NCBI RefSeq assembly: GCF_013376455.1
Contig: NZ_CP045504.1
Location: forward strand, 2,253,001 to 2,317,000
Reading direction: 5' to 3'
DNA length: 64,000 nt
Origin: Desulfolutivibrio sulfodismutans DSM 3696
GTDB taxonomy: Bacteria; Desulfobacterota; Desulfovibrionia; Desulfovibrionales; Desulfovibrionaceae
Shown: in pieces, positions 8,404 to 17,414 of the stretch
Position numbering within the stretch: position 1 is the first letter of the stretch
How the letters are laid out: every line of letters starts with the position of its first letter
Notes under the pieces: generated by a model
Seen by the model: only the letters and a program-made list of their open reading frames with translations
The model's database searches: none
Told to the model about the DNA's origin: nothing
Position numbers and translations under genes: made by a program

Positions 8404-9240
8404 ATGAGCGCCTCGCGGGCCCGTTTCTTCTGGTCCCGGTACGGCATGTTCCTGGCCGGGCTTTTGCTGGTTGGGGTCATGTCCCTGGGGGCGCTTTTCG
8501 CGCCGCTTCTCGCCGCCCACGACCCCACGCGCCTGGACGTGGACGCGATCCTGCAGCCGCCGAGCCTCACGCACCCCATGGGCACCGACGCCCTGGGCCG
8601 CGACGTGCTGGCCCGGATGCTCTACGGCGGCCGGGTGTCGCTGTGGGTGGGGTTCGTGGCCGTGGGCCTGTCCGTGGCCATCGGGCTGGCGCTGGGGCTG
8701 ATCTCGGGCTATTTCGGGGGGCTGGTGGACGAGGCCATCATGCGTGGCGTGGACGTGATGCTGTGCTTCCCGTCCTTTTTCCTGATTCTGGCGGTCATCG
8801 CCTTCCTTGAGCCGTCGCTTGTGAACATCATGGTGGTCATCGGCCTGACCTCCTGGATGGGCGTGGCCCGGCTGGTGCGGGCCGAGACGCTGACGCTGCG
8901 CAACCGGGAATTCGTCCTGGCGGCGCGCATGGCCGGGTCGGGCACGGCGCGCATTCTGTTTCATCACATCCTGCCCAACGCCCTGGCCCCGGTTTTGGTG
9001 TCCGCGACGCTCGGCGTGGCCGGGGCCATCCTGGTGGAGTCGTCCTTGAGCTTTCTGGGGCTTGGGGTGCAGCCGCCCACCCCGAGCTGGGGCAACATGC
9101 TCATGGAGGGCAAGGACGTGCTGGAGATCGCGCCCTGGCTGTCGATCTTCCCTGGGCTGGCCATCCTTTTCACCGTGCTCGGCTACAATCTTCTGGGCGA
9201 GAGCCTGCGGGACATCCTGGACCCCAGGCTCAGGCGATGA
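8404..9240 (+). CDS. Peptide-type ABC transporter permease (DppC-like)
   Basis: A 278-residue inner-membrane protein, the second permease of a dipeptide/oligopeptide/nickel-type importer. Residues 43-70 carry the DppC hallmark HPMGTDALGRDVLARMLYGG, and NREFVLAARMAGSG is the EAA loop. About six transmembrane helices are visible, ending in the usual LGDLRDILDPR-like tail (here ESLRDILDPRLRR). It forms an operon with the DppB-like gene; recN follows after 46 bases. No ATPase or periplasmic binding protein lies nearby, so the pair must use subunits encoded elsewhere. Confidence 0.9.
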   Translation: MSASRARFFWSRYGMFLAGLLLVGVMSLGALFAPLLAAHDPTRLDVDAILQPPSLTHPMGTDALGRDVLARMLYGGRVSLWVGFVAVGLSVAIGLALGLISGYFGGLVDEAIMRGVDVMLCFPSFFLILAVIAFLEPSLVNIMVVIGLTSWMGVARLVRAETLTLRNREFVLAARMAGSGTARILFHHILPNALAPVLVSATLGVAGAILVESSLSFLGLGVQPPTPSWGNMLMEGKDVLEIAPWLSIFPGLAILFTVLGYNLLGESLRDILDPRLRR

Positions 9241-9286
9241 CGCCCCCCGGGCAATCCCCTTTTTCGCCGAACAGGACGCAGGCATC

Positions 9287-10906
9287 ATGATCGAACTTCT
9301 GCGCATCAAGGATCTGGCGCTCATCGAGGACATGGAACTCGAATTCGCGCCGGGCCTAAACGCCCTCACCGGCGAGACCGGCGCGGGCAAATCCTTCATC
9401 GTCGGCGCGCTCAATTTCCTCACCGGCGAAAAGATGTCCGCCGACCTCGTGCGCCCGGGCGCGCTAAAGGCCGTGGTCGAGGCCCTGTTCTACCTGGGCG
9501 ACGACCAAGTCATCCTGCGCCGGGAACTGGCCGCCGACACCGGCCGCAGCCGCATCACCATCAACGACCGGCTGGCCTCCCAGGAATCCCTGCGCGACCT
9601 GCGCCCGAAACTGCTCATGCACGTGGGCCAGCATGGCCAGCAAAAGCTCCTCCAACCCGCCTTCCAGGCCGCCCTGCTGGACGCCTTCCTGGCTCCGGAC
9701 GCCGCCCATCTGCCCGCAGACAAGACCGACCTGCTGCACCGGCTGTCCCTGCTTTCCGGACGCATCGCGGACATCGAGAACCGGGTGCGCGACCTGGAGG
9801 CCAAGCGCGAATTCCTGGAATACCAGCGTATCGAGATCGGCCGGGTGGCCCCGGTGCGCGGCGAGGAAGACGAGCTTTTGGCCCGCAAGGCCGCCCTGGC
9901 CCATTCCAAAAAAGGCCGCGAATCCGTGGCCCGGGCCATGGACCTCCTGGCCTCGGAGGCCGGGATCGTGCGCCTTCTGGCCGATCTGGAACGCGAGATC
10001 GGGGCCGTGGCCGCCGCGTTCCCGGAATATGCCGCCGACCGCGAGACCGTGGCCGCCACGCGCCACACCCTGCGCGACATGGCCCAGCGCCTGCGCGCCA
10101 CGCCCCTGGCCGCCGCCCCGGACGACGATCCCGACGCCATCGAGGCCCGGCTGTTCGAGCTGGCGCAACTGCGGCGCAAGCTCAAAAAGCCCCTGGACGA
10201 GATCGTCACCTTAAGCGACGACATCGAACGCAACCTGAATTTCCTCGACGTCTGCGGCCTGGATCTGGCCGCCCTGCGCCGCGAGGAGCGGGCCTTGTGC
10301 GACTCCCTGTCCGCGACCCTCACGGCCCTGTCCGCGGCCCGAGGCGAGGCCGCCGAACGCCTGTCCGCGCGCCTCAAATCGGAACTCTCAGGCCTTGGGT
10401 TCGCCCCGCAACTGGACATCCTCTTCGAGTTCACCCCGGCCACGGTCTACGCCGCGCCGCATCTCTCCGCGCCGCTGACCGAGGACCGGGCCCGCATCCT
10501 GTGGAAGCCCAACCCCGGCCAGCCCGCCCAACCCCTGGACAAGATCGCCTCGGGCGGCGAGCTGTCACGGTTCCTCCTGGCCGTCACCAGCCTGCGCGCC
10601 GAGTCCGAACAGCCCACGCTGATCTTCGACGAGGTGGACGCGGGCATCGGCGGGCTGACGCTGGGCAGCGTGGCCGACCGGCTGGTGGCCCTGGCCCGGG
10701 AATCCCAGATCGTGCTCATCACCCACTGGCCGCAACTGGCCGCCAAGGCCGACCGCCATTTCCAGGTGCAAAAGGAGATCGAGGCCGACATCACTTCCAC
10801 CCGCTGCGCCTGCCTGGACCCCGCCCAGGTGGCCGACGAACTGGCCCGCATGGCCGGAGGCGGCGAAAAAGGCGCGGCCCTGGCCCGGCATCTGGTACGG
10901 GAATAG
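9287..10906 (+). CDS. recN: DNA repair ATPase RecN
   Basis: A 539-residue SMC-like protein acting in recombinational repair of double-strand breaks. The N terminus IKDLALIEDMELEF followed by the Walker A GETGAGKS (about residues 30-37) is the RecN pattern. The centre is a long helical coiled-coil region, and the C terminus carries the ABC signature ASGGELSRF and Walker B LIFDEVDAGIGG. Length is typical of the family (about 550). The start at 9287 places the first beta strand immediately after the Met. It follows the DppC-like gene by 46 bases and may be read through from it. Confidence 0.95.
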   Translation: MIELLRIKDLALIEDMELEFAPGLNALTGETGAGKSFIVGALNFLTGEKMSADLVRPGALKAVVEALFYLGDDQVILRRELAADTGRSRITINDRLASQESLRDLRPKLLMHVGQHGQQKLLQPAFQAALLDAFLAPDAAHLPADKTDLLHRLSLLSGRIADIENRVRDLEAKREFLEYQRIEIGRVAPVRGEEDELLARKAALAHSKKGRESVARAMDLLASEAGIVRLLADLEREIGAVAAAFPEYAADRETVAATRHTLRDMAQRLRATPLAAAPDDDPDAIEARLFELAQLRRKLKKPLDEIVTLSDDIERNLNFLDVCGLDLAALRREERALCDSLSATLTALSAARGEAAERLSARLKSELSGLGFAPQLDILFEFTPATVYAAPHLSAPLTEDRARILWKPNPGQPAQPLDKIASGGELSRFLLAVTSLRAESEQPTLIFDEVDAGIGGLTLGSVADRLVALARESQIVLITHWPQLAAKADRHFQVQKEIEADITSTRCACLDPAQVADELARMAGGGEKGAALARHLVRE

Positions 10907-10914
10907 CGCGGGAC

Positions 10915-10974
10915 GGGGAGGAGGCGTCGCCTCCTCCCCATACCCCTCCACCACCAGGGGGCAGCGCCCCCTGG
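10915..10974. repeat. Two GC-rich hairpins after recN
   Basis: A perfect 12-base inverted repeat GGGGAGGAGGCG/CGCCTCCTCCCC (10915-10939, one-base loop) and a second one, CCAGGGGGC/GCCCCCTGG (10954-10974, three-base loop). Neither is followed by a T run. They may act as a factor-dependent or bidirectional terminator between the convergent recN and CoA-transferase genes. The second word has the look of a dispersed intergenic repeat. Confidence 0.6.
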
Positions 10975-11045
10975 ACCCCACGTAAGCTTCGCGTTGCGTG
11001 CGGAAGAGTGGGCTGAAGCAATCGCTCGCCACGTTGTGGCGGGTT

Positions 11046-12353
11046 TTATAATATCCGCATCTGCTCTGCGCAGCGGATGAGATCCTCCCGAAAATCCGGA
11101 TGCGCCAGATCGATAATAGCCAGAGCCCGTTCCCCCTCTGACTTGTTTTTCACATTCACCAGTCCGTATTCCGTACACAGGTAATGCACGTCCATCCGCG
11201 GCGTGGTCACAGCCGCGTTCCTATCCAGAAACGGAACGACCCGGGAGACTTTTCCCGCCATCGCCGTGGAATAAAACGTCAAGATCGACTTGCCGTTCTT
11301 GGCGGCATAGGCGCCACGCACGAAGTCCAACTGCCCCCCGGTTCCACTGTACATCTTCCCTGAAAGGTATTCCGCGTTGCATTGGCCGGTCAGATCCACC
11401 TGGATGATGGAATTGACGGATACCATATTGTCGTTTTGGGCAATGATCTTTGGGTCCATGACGTAATCCGAGGGATAACTGGCCATACTCGGGTTGTCGT
11501 CCATGAAGGCGAAGGTGTCGTCGCCGCCGTAGGCCACGGAAAAGACATGCTTCCTCGGGTGCAGCGTCTTTTTCCGCCCGGTGATGACCCCCTTGACGAT
11601 GAGGTCTTTCATGCCTGGGCCGAACAGTTCCGAATGGATGCCAAGATCTTTATGGTTCTCCAGAAACGGGCAGATGGCGTTGGGGAGGGTTCCAATGCCG
11701 AGCTGCAACACGGCGTTGTCAGGAATGATTTCAGATATGAGCCGTCCGATGACGGCATCCTGTTCTTTCACTTCAGGCAGGGGCTGTTGCATGAGCGGAA
11801 CATGGTTTTCCACCACGGCGTCCACCTCGGAGATATGCGCCATGGAGCTCCCGAAAACGCGGGGCATGTTTTTGTTGACCTCGACAATGAGCGTCTTTGC
11901 AAGGGAGGCCGCCGTAGAGGTCAGGTCGTTGGCTGTCCCGAAACTAAAAAATCCCGCCTTGTCCATCGGCGAGACCGTGGTGACGCAGACATCGACCGTC
12001 ATGTTCTCGCGCAAAAATTTCGGAACCTGATGCAGATAGGACGGAATATACTGAACCAGTCCCACAGCGGCAAGCCTGCGGGCCGAGGGACCGAGAAACC
12101 ACGATCTGGCGAAAATGAAATCCTGTATATCCAGGGCCAGATAGGATTCTGCGGCATGCTGCTGCGGATTAAAAGAATAGATGAACACCTTTTGCAGATC
12201 CCCGGCCCTGGCCCTTTTTGCAATCGCATGCAGCAGGGCCGGAGGTTCGGCAAAGGTCACCCCATGAACGACATTGTCCCCTTCGCGGATGCGCTCAACG
12301 GCCTTCTCCGGAGATGTCAACTTGCGATGATATTCTTCAAGATATATGCTCAT
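11046..12353 (-). CDS. Acetyl-CoA hydrolase/4-hydroxybutyrate CoA-transferase family
   Basis: A 435-residue cytoplasmic CoA-transferase. The start at 12353 (MSIYLEEYHRKLTSPEKAV) matches the family's usual N terminus; an ATG 57 bases upstream is less likely. The family works through a glutamyl-CoA thioester; the expected Glu lies in GIHSELFGPGM. The second domain carries QCNAEYLSGKMYSGTGGQLD and the glycine-rich FVRGA segment typical of these enzymes. The likely reaction is transfer of CoA between acetyl-CoA and a carboxylic acid such as 4-hydroxybutyrate or butyrate; specificity cannot be read. It stands alone and converges on recN. Confidence 0.88.
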   Translation of the reverse strand: MSIYLEEYHRKLTSPEKAVERIREGDNVVHGVTFAEPPALLHAIAKRARAGDLQKVFIYSFNPQQHAAESYLALDIQDFIFARSWFLGPSARRLAAVGLVQYIPSYLHQVPKFLRENMTVDVCVTTVSPMDKAGFFSFGTANDLTSTAASLAKTLIVEVNKNMPRVFGSSMAHISEVDAVVENHVPLMQQPLPEVKEQDAVIGRLISEIIPDNAVLQLGIGTLPNAICPFLENHKDLGIHSELFGPGMKDLIVKGVITGRKKTLHPRKHVFSVAYGGDDTFAFMDDNPSMASYPSDYVMDPKIIAQNDNMVSVNSIIQVDLTGQCNAEYLSGKMYSGTGGQLDFVRGAYAAKNGKSILTFYSTAMAGKVSRVVPFLDRNAAVTTPRMDVHYLCTEYGLVNVKNKSEGERALAIIDLAHPDFREDLIRCAEQMRIL

Positions 12354-13054
12354 CGCACCATTCCCCTTCTCTACCCATTCTTTTTTACTACAATTTATTG
12401 CATTCAACATCCTTTGCTGCCTGTATTTTGATTAGTATGCACCATTTGCCTGGAAAAATATGTTCCGTCAAGAAAGATAGGAATCTTTCTTTGGCGATAT
12501 GATGAATTATGCATGAAAATTCCGCCTATTAACGATGTACTGCACAACTTCTGCATACGGCCTGTCGGCAGGAATCCTTCCTGATCCGCCCATCAGCCCC
12601 CCGGACGTGCCCCGGGCTGGACGCACCCCACGCACCTGGAGCGGGCCACCATTCGAAAGGAGAAAGAAGGCTCAGCCCCCGACCGGAAACCCCAGTTGAA
12701 ATTGCTCCGGAAAGCCGGAACAGGCAGGCAACTGAAGCCGCATTGGCGGCATTAAAACGAACATTCCATCGAGGAATGGCGTTGGCGCGTGGACAGAAAC
12801 GGAAGGATCCTCCGACGCCCGGGGCAGGGGCGCACTGGCGGTTCGGGAAAGGTATGGCTGTGATCTTTTTTTCAAGGAAAACCGGAAGGGGACTACGTGG
12901 ACGCGCCTACCGGCAAGACGCACGCCCCCTGTTCACCCGGCCCGTCGGCACAAACGGCCTATGGCGGCGTCCCTGGGCCCGTTTTGGCGTCGCGCCGGAA
13001 AAGCCGTGTAATACGAGGTCTTCGACTGCTGACGTGCGGGTCTCGTGTCGCGCC
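12354..13054. other. Intergenic region with one hairpin, no gene
   Basis: About 700 bases upstream of the CoA-transferase. A perfect AAGAAAGAT/ATCTTTCTT inverted repeat with a four-base loop lies at 12470-12491, 117 bases before the start codon, and could be an operator or part of the leader. Frames further right (12672-13060) have no ribosome-binding site and biased low-complexity translations, so I do not call a gene. Confidence 0.45.
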
Positions 13055-13084
13055 TCTTAAAAAATACGACAGCATTTTTTAAGA
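13055..13084. terminator. AT-rich bidirectional hairpin
   Basis: TCTTAAAAAAT and ATTTTTTAAGA form a perfect 11-base stem with an eight-base loop. It lies 61 bases downstream of the leftward lytic transglycosylase gene. The T tract is part of the stem, as in symmetric terminators. Confidence 0.6.
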
Positions 13085-13145
13085 AAAATACTTGCTTCAA
13101 ACAGTTATTTTCAAGTCCGCATATGCGTCTTTCGAGGACGCAACA

Positions 13146-15491
13146 CTAGTCCTCCTTGGGCAGGCGTTCGTAGAACATGGCGTTGGTCAGGACTTTGCGC
13201 ACGTAATCGCGCGTTTCCTCGTAGGGAATGAACTCCACGAACAGGTCCGGCTCCAGGTTCCCGATGCCCTGCATCCACACCGCCAGCTTTCCCGCCCCTG
13301 CATTGTAGCTGCACAGCGTATGTTCCGGGTTGCCGTACTGGGCGTGACGCATCTTGTAGTATTCTACGCCAAGCCGGATGTTGGTGGCCGGGTCCGTGAG
13401 CAATTTCGCGGAATAGGGCTTTATGCCGAGCCGCGCGGCCATGTTGGCCGCCGTCTGGGGCACAAGCTGCATGAGCCCCACGGCCCCGGCCGAGGACACC
13501 ACCTGGGCGTTGAAAAAACTTTCCTGGCGGATGAGCCCCAGGATCAGGTCTTCCGAGACGTCGGACCCGGCCAGGGCGGCCCGGATGGCGGCCGTGTGCC
13601 GCCGTGGATACAGCGCCGCCGCCAGGGGACCGAAGCGGGCCGGATCACCGCAGAGCAGGCAGTCCCCGAAGGTCCGCCTGGCCGTGGCCGTAGCCGGTCC
13701 CAGCCGGAAAAGCCGCGTGGCCAGCCGGATGTGGGCCAGGGCCAGTTCCGCGTCCGCCGGGGCCGACGCCGCCAGAAAGGCCAGATCCAATTCCGCCATC
13801 TCGGGCATTCCCGAGGCGTCCAGGACGGCGGCCCGCTCCTGCATGGCCTGAAGGCCGGGAGGGCGCGCCCCGGGAGACGTGGCCGGGGTCGCGCCCGGAC
13901 AGGAGGGGGAGGCGGGCGGCTGCGGCGCGGCCTGAGTCCCTTGCGGATACAAAAACGGCTGCACGCTCGCCGGGTTCACGCGGCCCGGGTTCGCCAGGGC
14001 TTGCAGTTGGGACGCGCTGCGCAGGCCGTAATAGGTGTTTTTGCACAGGGCCATGTTGCCCAGGTGGCAGGCGGCGGCCCCGTCGTCGTCGCCCACGGCG
14101 CCCCGGGTCCGGCCCAGCCAATAGCGCGCCCCCGGGGCCCAGTCCGATTTCGGATACTCGCGCAAATACTCCGAGAGCCGGGAGGTGGCGGCCTCCATCC
14201 GGCCCAGGGCGAAACACAGCACCCCGGAGAGGCCCCGGGCCTGTTCGGCCAGATCCCCGCCCTTGCCGAGCCCGGCCAGCACGTCGGCGGCGGCCAGGGC
14301 CTCGGCCAGCCGCCCCTGCTCGGTTAAAAGCAGCATCAAATGCCGGGTCGACACCTCGCGGGCCCGAACCTCCACGGCCGGATCGTCCACCAGCCCGCGC
14401 AGCAGCGTCTCCATAAGTCGGGCGCTCTCCGGATCGGTCTTGCGCCACAGGCACCGCGCTTCGTGGTAGGCCGCCCAGGGCGCGATGGGCGAGGACGGGA
14501 AACGCGCGCGCACGCCCCGGAACCGGGCCAGGGCCTCGTCCGTGCGGCGTTTGGCGAAATCGACCTTGCCCCGCAGATAGTCCAGGCGGGCGACGTCCTT
14601 TTCCCCGGGCGCCGAGGCCAGGCGGTCCAGGATGGGCCCCGCGGCGTCGGGACGCAGGGCGTCGATGGCCCGCTCGGCCTGGGCCAGGGCCACATGGGGC
14701 GCGTCGGGGTTCCAGTCGCTTCGGCCTGCGGCGAAAAGCTCCCGGGCCAGGGCCGAGGCGCTTTTGGCCTGCCCGGTCCAGGGCCGCGACAGGCACAGGC
14801 GCTGCAGGGCGTCCCGGGCCGCCGAAAAATCCCCCACGGCGGCTGCCGTGGCCCCCAGACGCACGAGCACCGTGGGCGTCAGGCTGTTTTCCGGCCCGGC
14901 CGCCAGCCATTTTTCGTAGAAGGTGCGGGCGACGGCGGCCCCCCCTGCCGCCTCATGGGCGTATCCAGCCAATAGCGCCGCGTCCCGGGCCAGAAATCCG
15001 GCCAGGGGATGGGCTGAGGCGGCTGCCAGGGCCGTGGCCGCCTCCTGAAACCGCCCGGCCCGCAAGAGGGAAACCCCCTGGACATAGGCGGCAAAGGGCG
15101 CGAACGCCTCGTTTTTGATCACGGCGGCGGGCAGGGCGGCCAGGAACTCCGGCGGCACGGCCAGGGTGGCGCTGCGCGGCATGTCCAGGGCGGCAGGCGT
15201 GCCCGGCAGGGACCAGGGGCCGCCTGGCAGGCCGTTTGAACGGCCCGGGGTGTCCTTTCCGGAGGCCGCGACGACAGCAGGCGCGGCCTGGGCATCCGCC
15301 CCGGCCGACATGTCCGGCCCGCCAGGGATATCCGATACGCCCGGTTCGCCAGGCGACGCCGCCACATCCGGGGCCGCAGGACCTGGGCCGGGCGTTTGGG
15401 CCAGGGCCGCCTGCGCCGTAAGCAGGCAGACCAGGCATATCCAGGCCGCAAGCAGGCGAAACAAGAAGAAACAACGTGCAGTACGTGGCAT
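13146..15491 (-). CDS. Periplasmic lytic transglycosylase with TPR-like solenoid
   Basis: A 781-residue exported protein. The start at 15491 is chosen because it opens with a signal peptide (basic MPRTAR, then a hydrophobic run ending AALAQ) and GGGAG precedes it; the open frame continues upstream without coding character. A Pro/Ala/Gly-rich linker follows, then a helical repeat solenoid, then an SLT domain near the C terminus with the catalytic Glu in LILGLIRQESFF, GAVGLMQLVP and SYNAGAGKLAVW. It should cleave the MurNAc-GlcNAc bond of peptidoglycan to form anhydro-muropeptides, like Slt70/MltC-type enzymes. It is monocistronic. Confidence 0.88.
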   Translation of the reverse strand: MPRTARCFFLFRLLAAWICLVCLLTAQAALAQTPGPGPAAPDVAASPGEPGVSDIPGGPDMSAGADAQAAPAVVAASGKDTPGRSNGLPGGPWSLPGTPAALDMPRSATLAVPPEFLAALPAAVIKNEAFAPFAAYVQGVSLLRAGRFQEAATALAAASAHPLAGFLARDAALLAGYAHEAAGGAAVARTFYEKWLAAGPENSLTPTVLVRLGATAAAVGDFSAARDALQRLCLSRPWTGQAKSASALARELFAAGRSDWNPDAPHVALAQAERAIDALRPDAAGPILDRLASAPGEKDVARLDYLRGKVDFAKRRTDEALARFRGVRARFPSSPIAPWAAYHEARCLWRKTDPESARLMETLLRGLVDDPAVEVRAREVSTRHLMLLLTEQGRLAEALAAADVLAGLGKGGDLAEQARGLSGVLCFALGRMEAATSRLSEYLREYPKSDWAPGARYWLGRTRGAVGDDDGAAACHLGNMALCKNTYYGLRSASQLQALANPGRVNPASVQPFLYPQGTQAAPQPPASPSCPGATPATSPGARPPGLQAMQERAAVLDASGMPEMAELDLAFLAASAPADAELALAHIRLATRLFRLGPATATARRTFGDCLLCGDPARFGPLAAALYPRRHTAAIRAALAGSDVSEDLILGLIRQESFFNAQVVSSAGAVGLMQLVPQTAANMAARLGIKPYSAKLLTDPATNIRLGVEYYKMRHAQYGNPEHTLCSYNAGAGKLAVWMQGIGNLEPDLFVEFIPYEETRDYVRKVLTNAMFYERLPKED

Positions 15492-16590
15492 GGTGGTCGC
15501 TCCCGGGGCCGTGGCCCCTGTGCCCCGCACGGTAGCCTGGATGCGTCCGAAATCAAAGCGCCCGGATGTACTGACGCACGGACGCATGCCGCTAACGGCG
15601 GCGCAGACGGCCCTGGAGGAGCACCCACCCTGTCGTGTCGGGCGGACCCTGGAATGGTCGGCATACCCATCCGTGCCCGACGTTTTCTCCTCCGGTACGC
15701 TGGCGGCAGGGCATTGAAAGACCGAAAGGAACCGAAAATTTCTCGACACCAGCCCCGTTCCTATCAGTTTTTTCGATAACACACCGTATTTCAAGGGAGC
15801 GGCCCGACATGGGCAAGGGATCAAACACCTGCCGAAGGCATGGTCCATTATTTCACAAGGCCATTGTTTTCATGTGGTTATCCACGCCTAGCGGGGATTT
15901 CGCAACCGGCCTGGGCCTTTTTTCATGAAGATGTGCGGCTGAACGCCCCCTTTTGTTTCCCTGAGGCGCACCCATCCTTCCCCAAAGTCAAAAAAATTGG
16001 CGACATTGTGGCGCAGGTGGCGTAATGGCGATGCGTAACCCACGGTGCGGGAAAAATCGCTGCATCCGCAAACGGTTGCCGTGACGGCGCACCCCGGTCG
16101 CCTGCTGCCGGGAAAGCACGGAGACGAGGTTGGGCGGATTTTCCAGCCTCAAGCGGCGATACGGATTGCGGACGATTGACGAAGGCGCGTAACTTCCCAA
16201 CTCAACACACAAAAATTTGCCCCCAGAGGCAGCTTGTGAAAAAAGAAACTTGGGAAAAAACTTGACACAAAGCCGCCTCAGTGGAAAACCACGGAGAATC
16301 CGGTTAGTCATCAGGTTCCCGAATAGATGGAACATTTTCGGGAAAGCAGTTTTGGGCACATAACCTTTTTTCCGCCGGGAGGCCGGGTTGCTTCACACGC
16401 ATGCAGGCGAGGGCGTCACCACGCCCCGAAAAGCCGGGGGCCGGGCCGAACGCGGAAGCGACTGTAGCTTCTGCGCCGCGCCTGCATCCCCCAGGCGTCC
16501 GGCACCTCTCTCCCCCCCTTCTTCTTCGGCCCACACACCGCGCCGTCCCGCCTCGGGAGCGGCAAAACCCACGGCACAAGGCGTCATGTC
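15492..16590. other. Long intergenic region before nuoJ, no gene
   Basis: About 1.1 kb between divergent genes. No frame shows a ribosome-binding site plus family-like translation. A single DnaA-box-like TTATCCACG is at 15878-15886, without companions. A TTGACA at about 16263 could be a -35 element for the nuo operon, but no convincing -10 follows at the right distance. Such a long leader may hold regulatory sites or a small RNA that I cannot recognise. Confidence 0.4.
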
Positions 16591-17106
16591 ATGAACATGG
16601 AACTTCTCGCACGGCTGGCCTTCGGTTTCTACGCGGCGGTCATCCTGGCCGGAGGGGCCCTGGCGGTCAGCTCCCCAAGCCTCATCCGGGCCATGGTCGG
16701 CCTGGTCACGGCCCTTTTCGGCGTGGCCGGAATGTATCTGCTTATGGACGCCGCCCTGGTGGCCCTCATGCAGATCCTCATCTACGTGGGCGCGGTCAGC
16801 GTGCTCATCTTTTTCGCCATCATGCTGGCCCAGGCCTCTCCCGACGGCGACGAGGCCGCCCCGGCCAGCCTGTGGGAATACGCCCGCTCGGGCCTGGTCT
16901 TCGTGGTCCCGGTGGGGGTTTTGGCCCTGACCGCCGTGCTCGTCCCCGTGGACAGCCTGCCCCTGCCCAAGCACATCGGTCCCGAGGCCCTGGGACAAGG
17001 GCTCCTTGGCCCGTATACCCTGGCCTTTGAACTCATTTCCGTGGTCCTTTTGGCGGCCATGGCCGGGGCCGTGCTCGTGGCCTTCGAACGGAGGAAGCCC
17101 AGATGA
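16591..17106 (+). CDS. nuoJ: Complex I subunit NuoJ
   Basis: A 171-residue membrane protein with five hydrophobic segments. The family hallmark is present in the third helix region, ALMQILIYVGAVSVLIFFAI, where NuoJ has its conserved YVGA and pi-bulge. The C terminus (FELISVVLLAAMAGAVLVA) is also typical. NuoJ links the quinone/NuoH module to the antiporter arm of complex I. It is the first gene of a seven-gene operon and overlaps nuoK by four bases (ATGA). The other half of complex I lies 30 kb away. Confidence 0.95.
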   Translation: MNMELLARLAFGFYAAVILAGGALAVSSPSLIRAMVGLVTALFGVAGMYLLMDAALVALMQILIYVGAVSVLIFFAIMLAQASPDGDEAAPASLWEYARSGLVFVVPVGVLALTAVLVPVDSLPLPKHIGPEALGQGLLGPYTLAFELISVVLLAAMAGAVLVAFERRKPR

Positions 17107-17411
17107 GTCCGCTGAGCTGGTATCAACTTGTGGCTGCCCTGCTTCTGGGCATCGGCCTTTACGGCGTGGTTTCCCGCAAAACCCTGATCGGCATGCTTAT
17201 CGGCGTGGAGCTGATGTTAAACGGCGCGGGCATGTCCATGGTCGCCTCCGCCCAGCTCACCCCCATGGACGGCGTCCTCGGCCAATTGGGCACGCTTTTC
17301 GTCATGGGGTTGGCCGCTGCCGAGGCCACCCTGGTTTTGGCCATTGTCCTGGTTGTTGCCCGCCGCTTCGGCAACGCCCGCTGCGACACCGTTTCCGAAC
17401 TTAAGGGATAA
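17103..17411 (+). CDS. nuoK: Complex I subunit NuoK
   Basis: A 102-residue protein with three transmembrane helices, the normal NuoK size. GMLIGVELMLNGAGMSM contains the conserved helix 2 glutamate, and AAAEATLVLAIVLVVARR the second conserved glutamate, both part of the proton path between NuoN and NuoJ. It overlaps nuoJ by four bases and is followed three bases later by the antiporter-type gene, so translation is probably coupled. Confidence 0.96.
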   Translation: MSPLSWYQLVAALLLGIGLYGVVSRKTLIGMLIGVELMLNGAGMSMVASAQLTPMDGVLGQLGTLFVMGLAAAEATLVLAIVLVVARRFGNARCDTVSELKG

Positions 17412-17414
17412 GAC

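Noticed and set aside
7252-9423. 723-codon open frame on the minus strand across the permease genes
   Set aside because: It is antisense to two clear ABC permeases and the recN start; its translation is rich in Gly, His, Gln and Arg, typical of shadow frames in GC-rich DNA.
12672-13060. Short frames upstream of the transglycosylase terminator
   Set aside because: Both strands are open by chance; translations are Arg/Pro-rich without start signals.
13092-14327. 411-codon plus-strand frame over the lytic transglycosylase
   Set aside because: The minus strand carries the SLT catalytic motif; the plus frame is Gly/Arg/Gln-rich with no family match.
15878-15886. DnaA-box-like TTATCCACG
   Set aside because: A single near match without further boxes, AT-rich unwinding element or dnaA/dnaN genes; not evidence for an origin.
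15988-16359. 123-codon minus-strand frame upstream of nuoJ
   Set aside because: No ribosome-binding site, no recognisable domain and scattered composition; left as intergenic.
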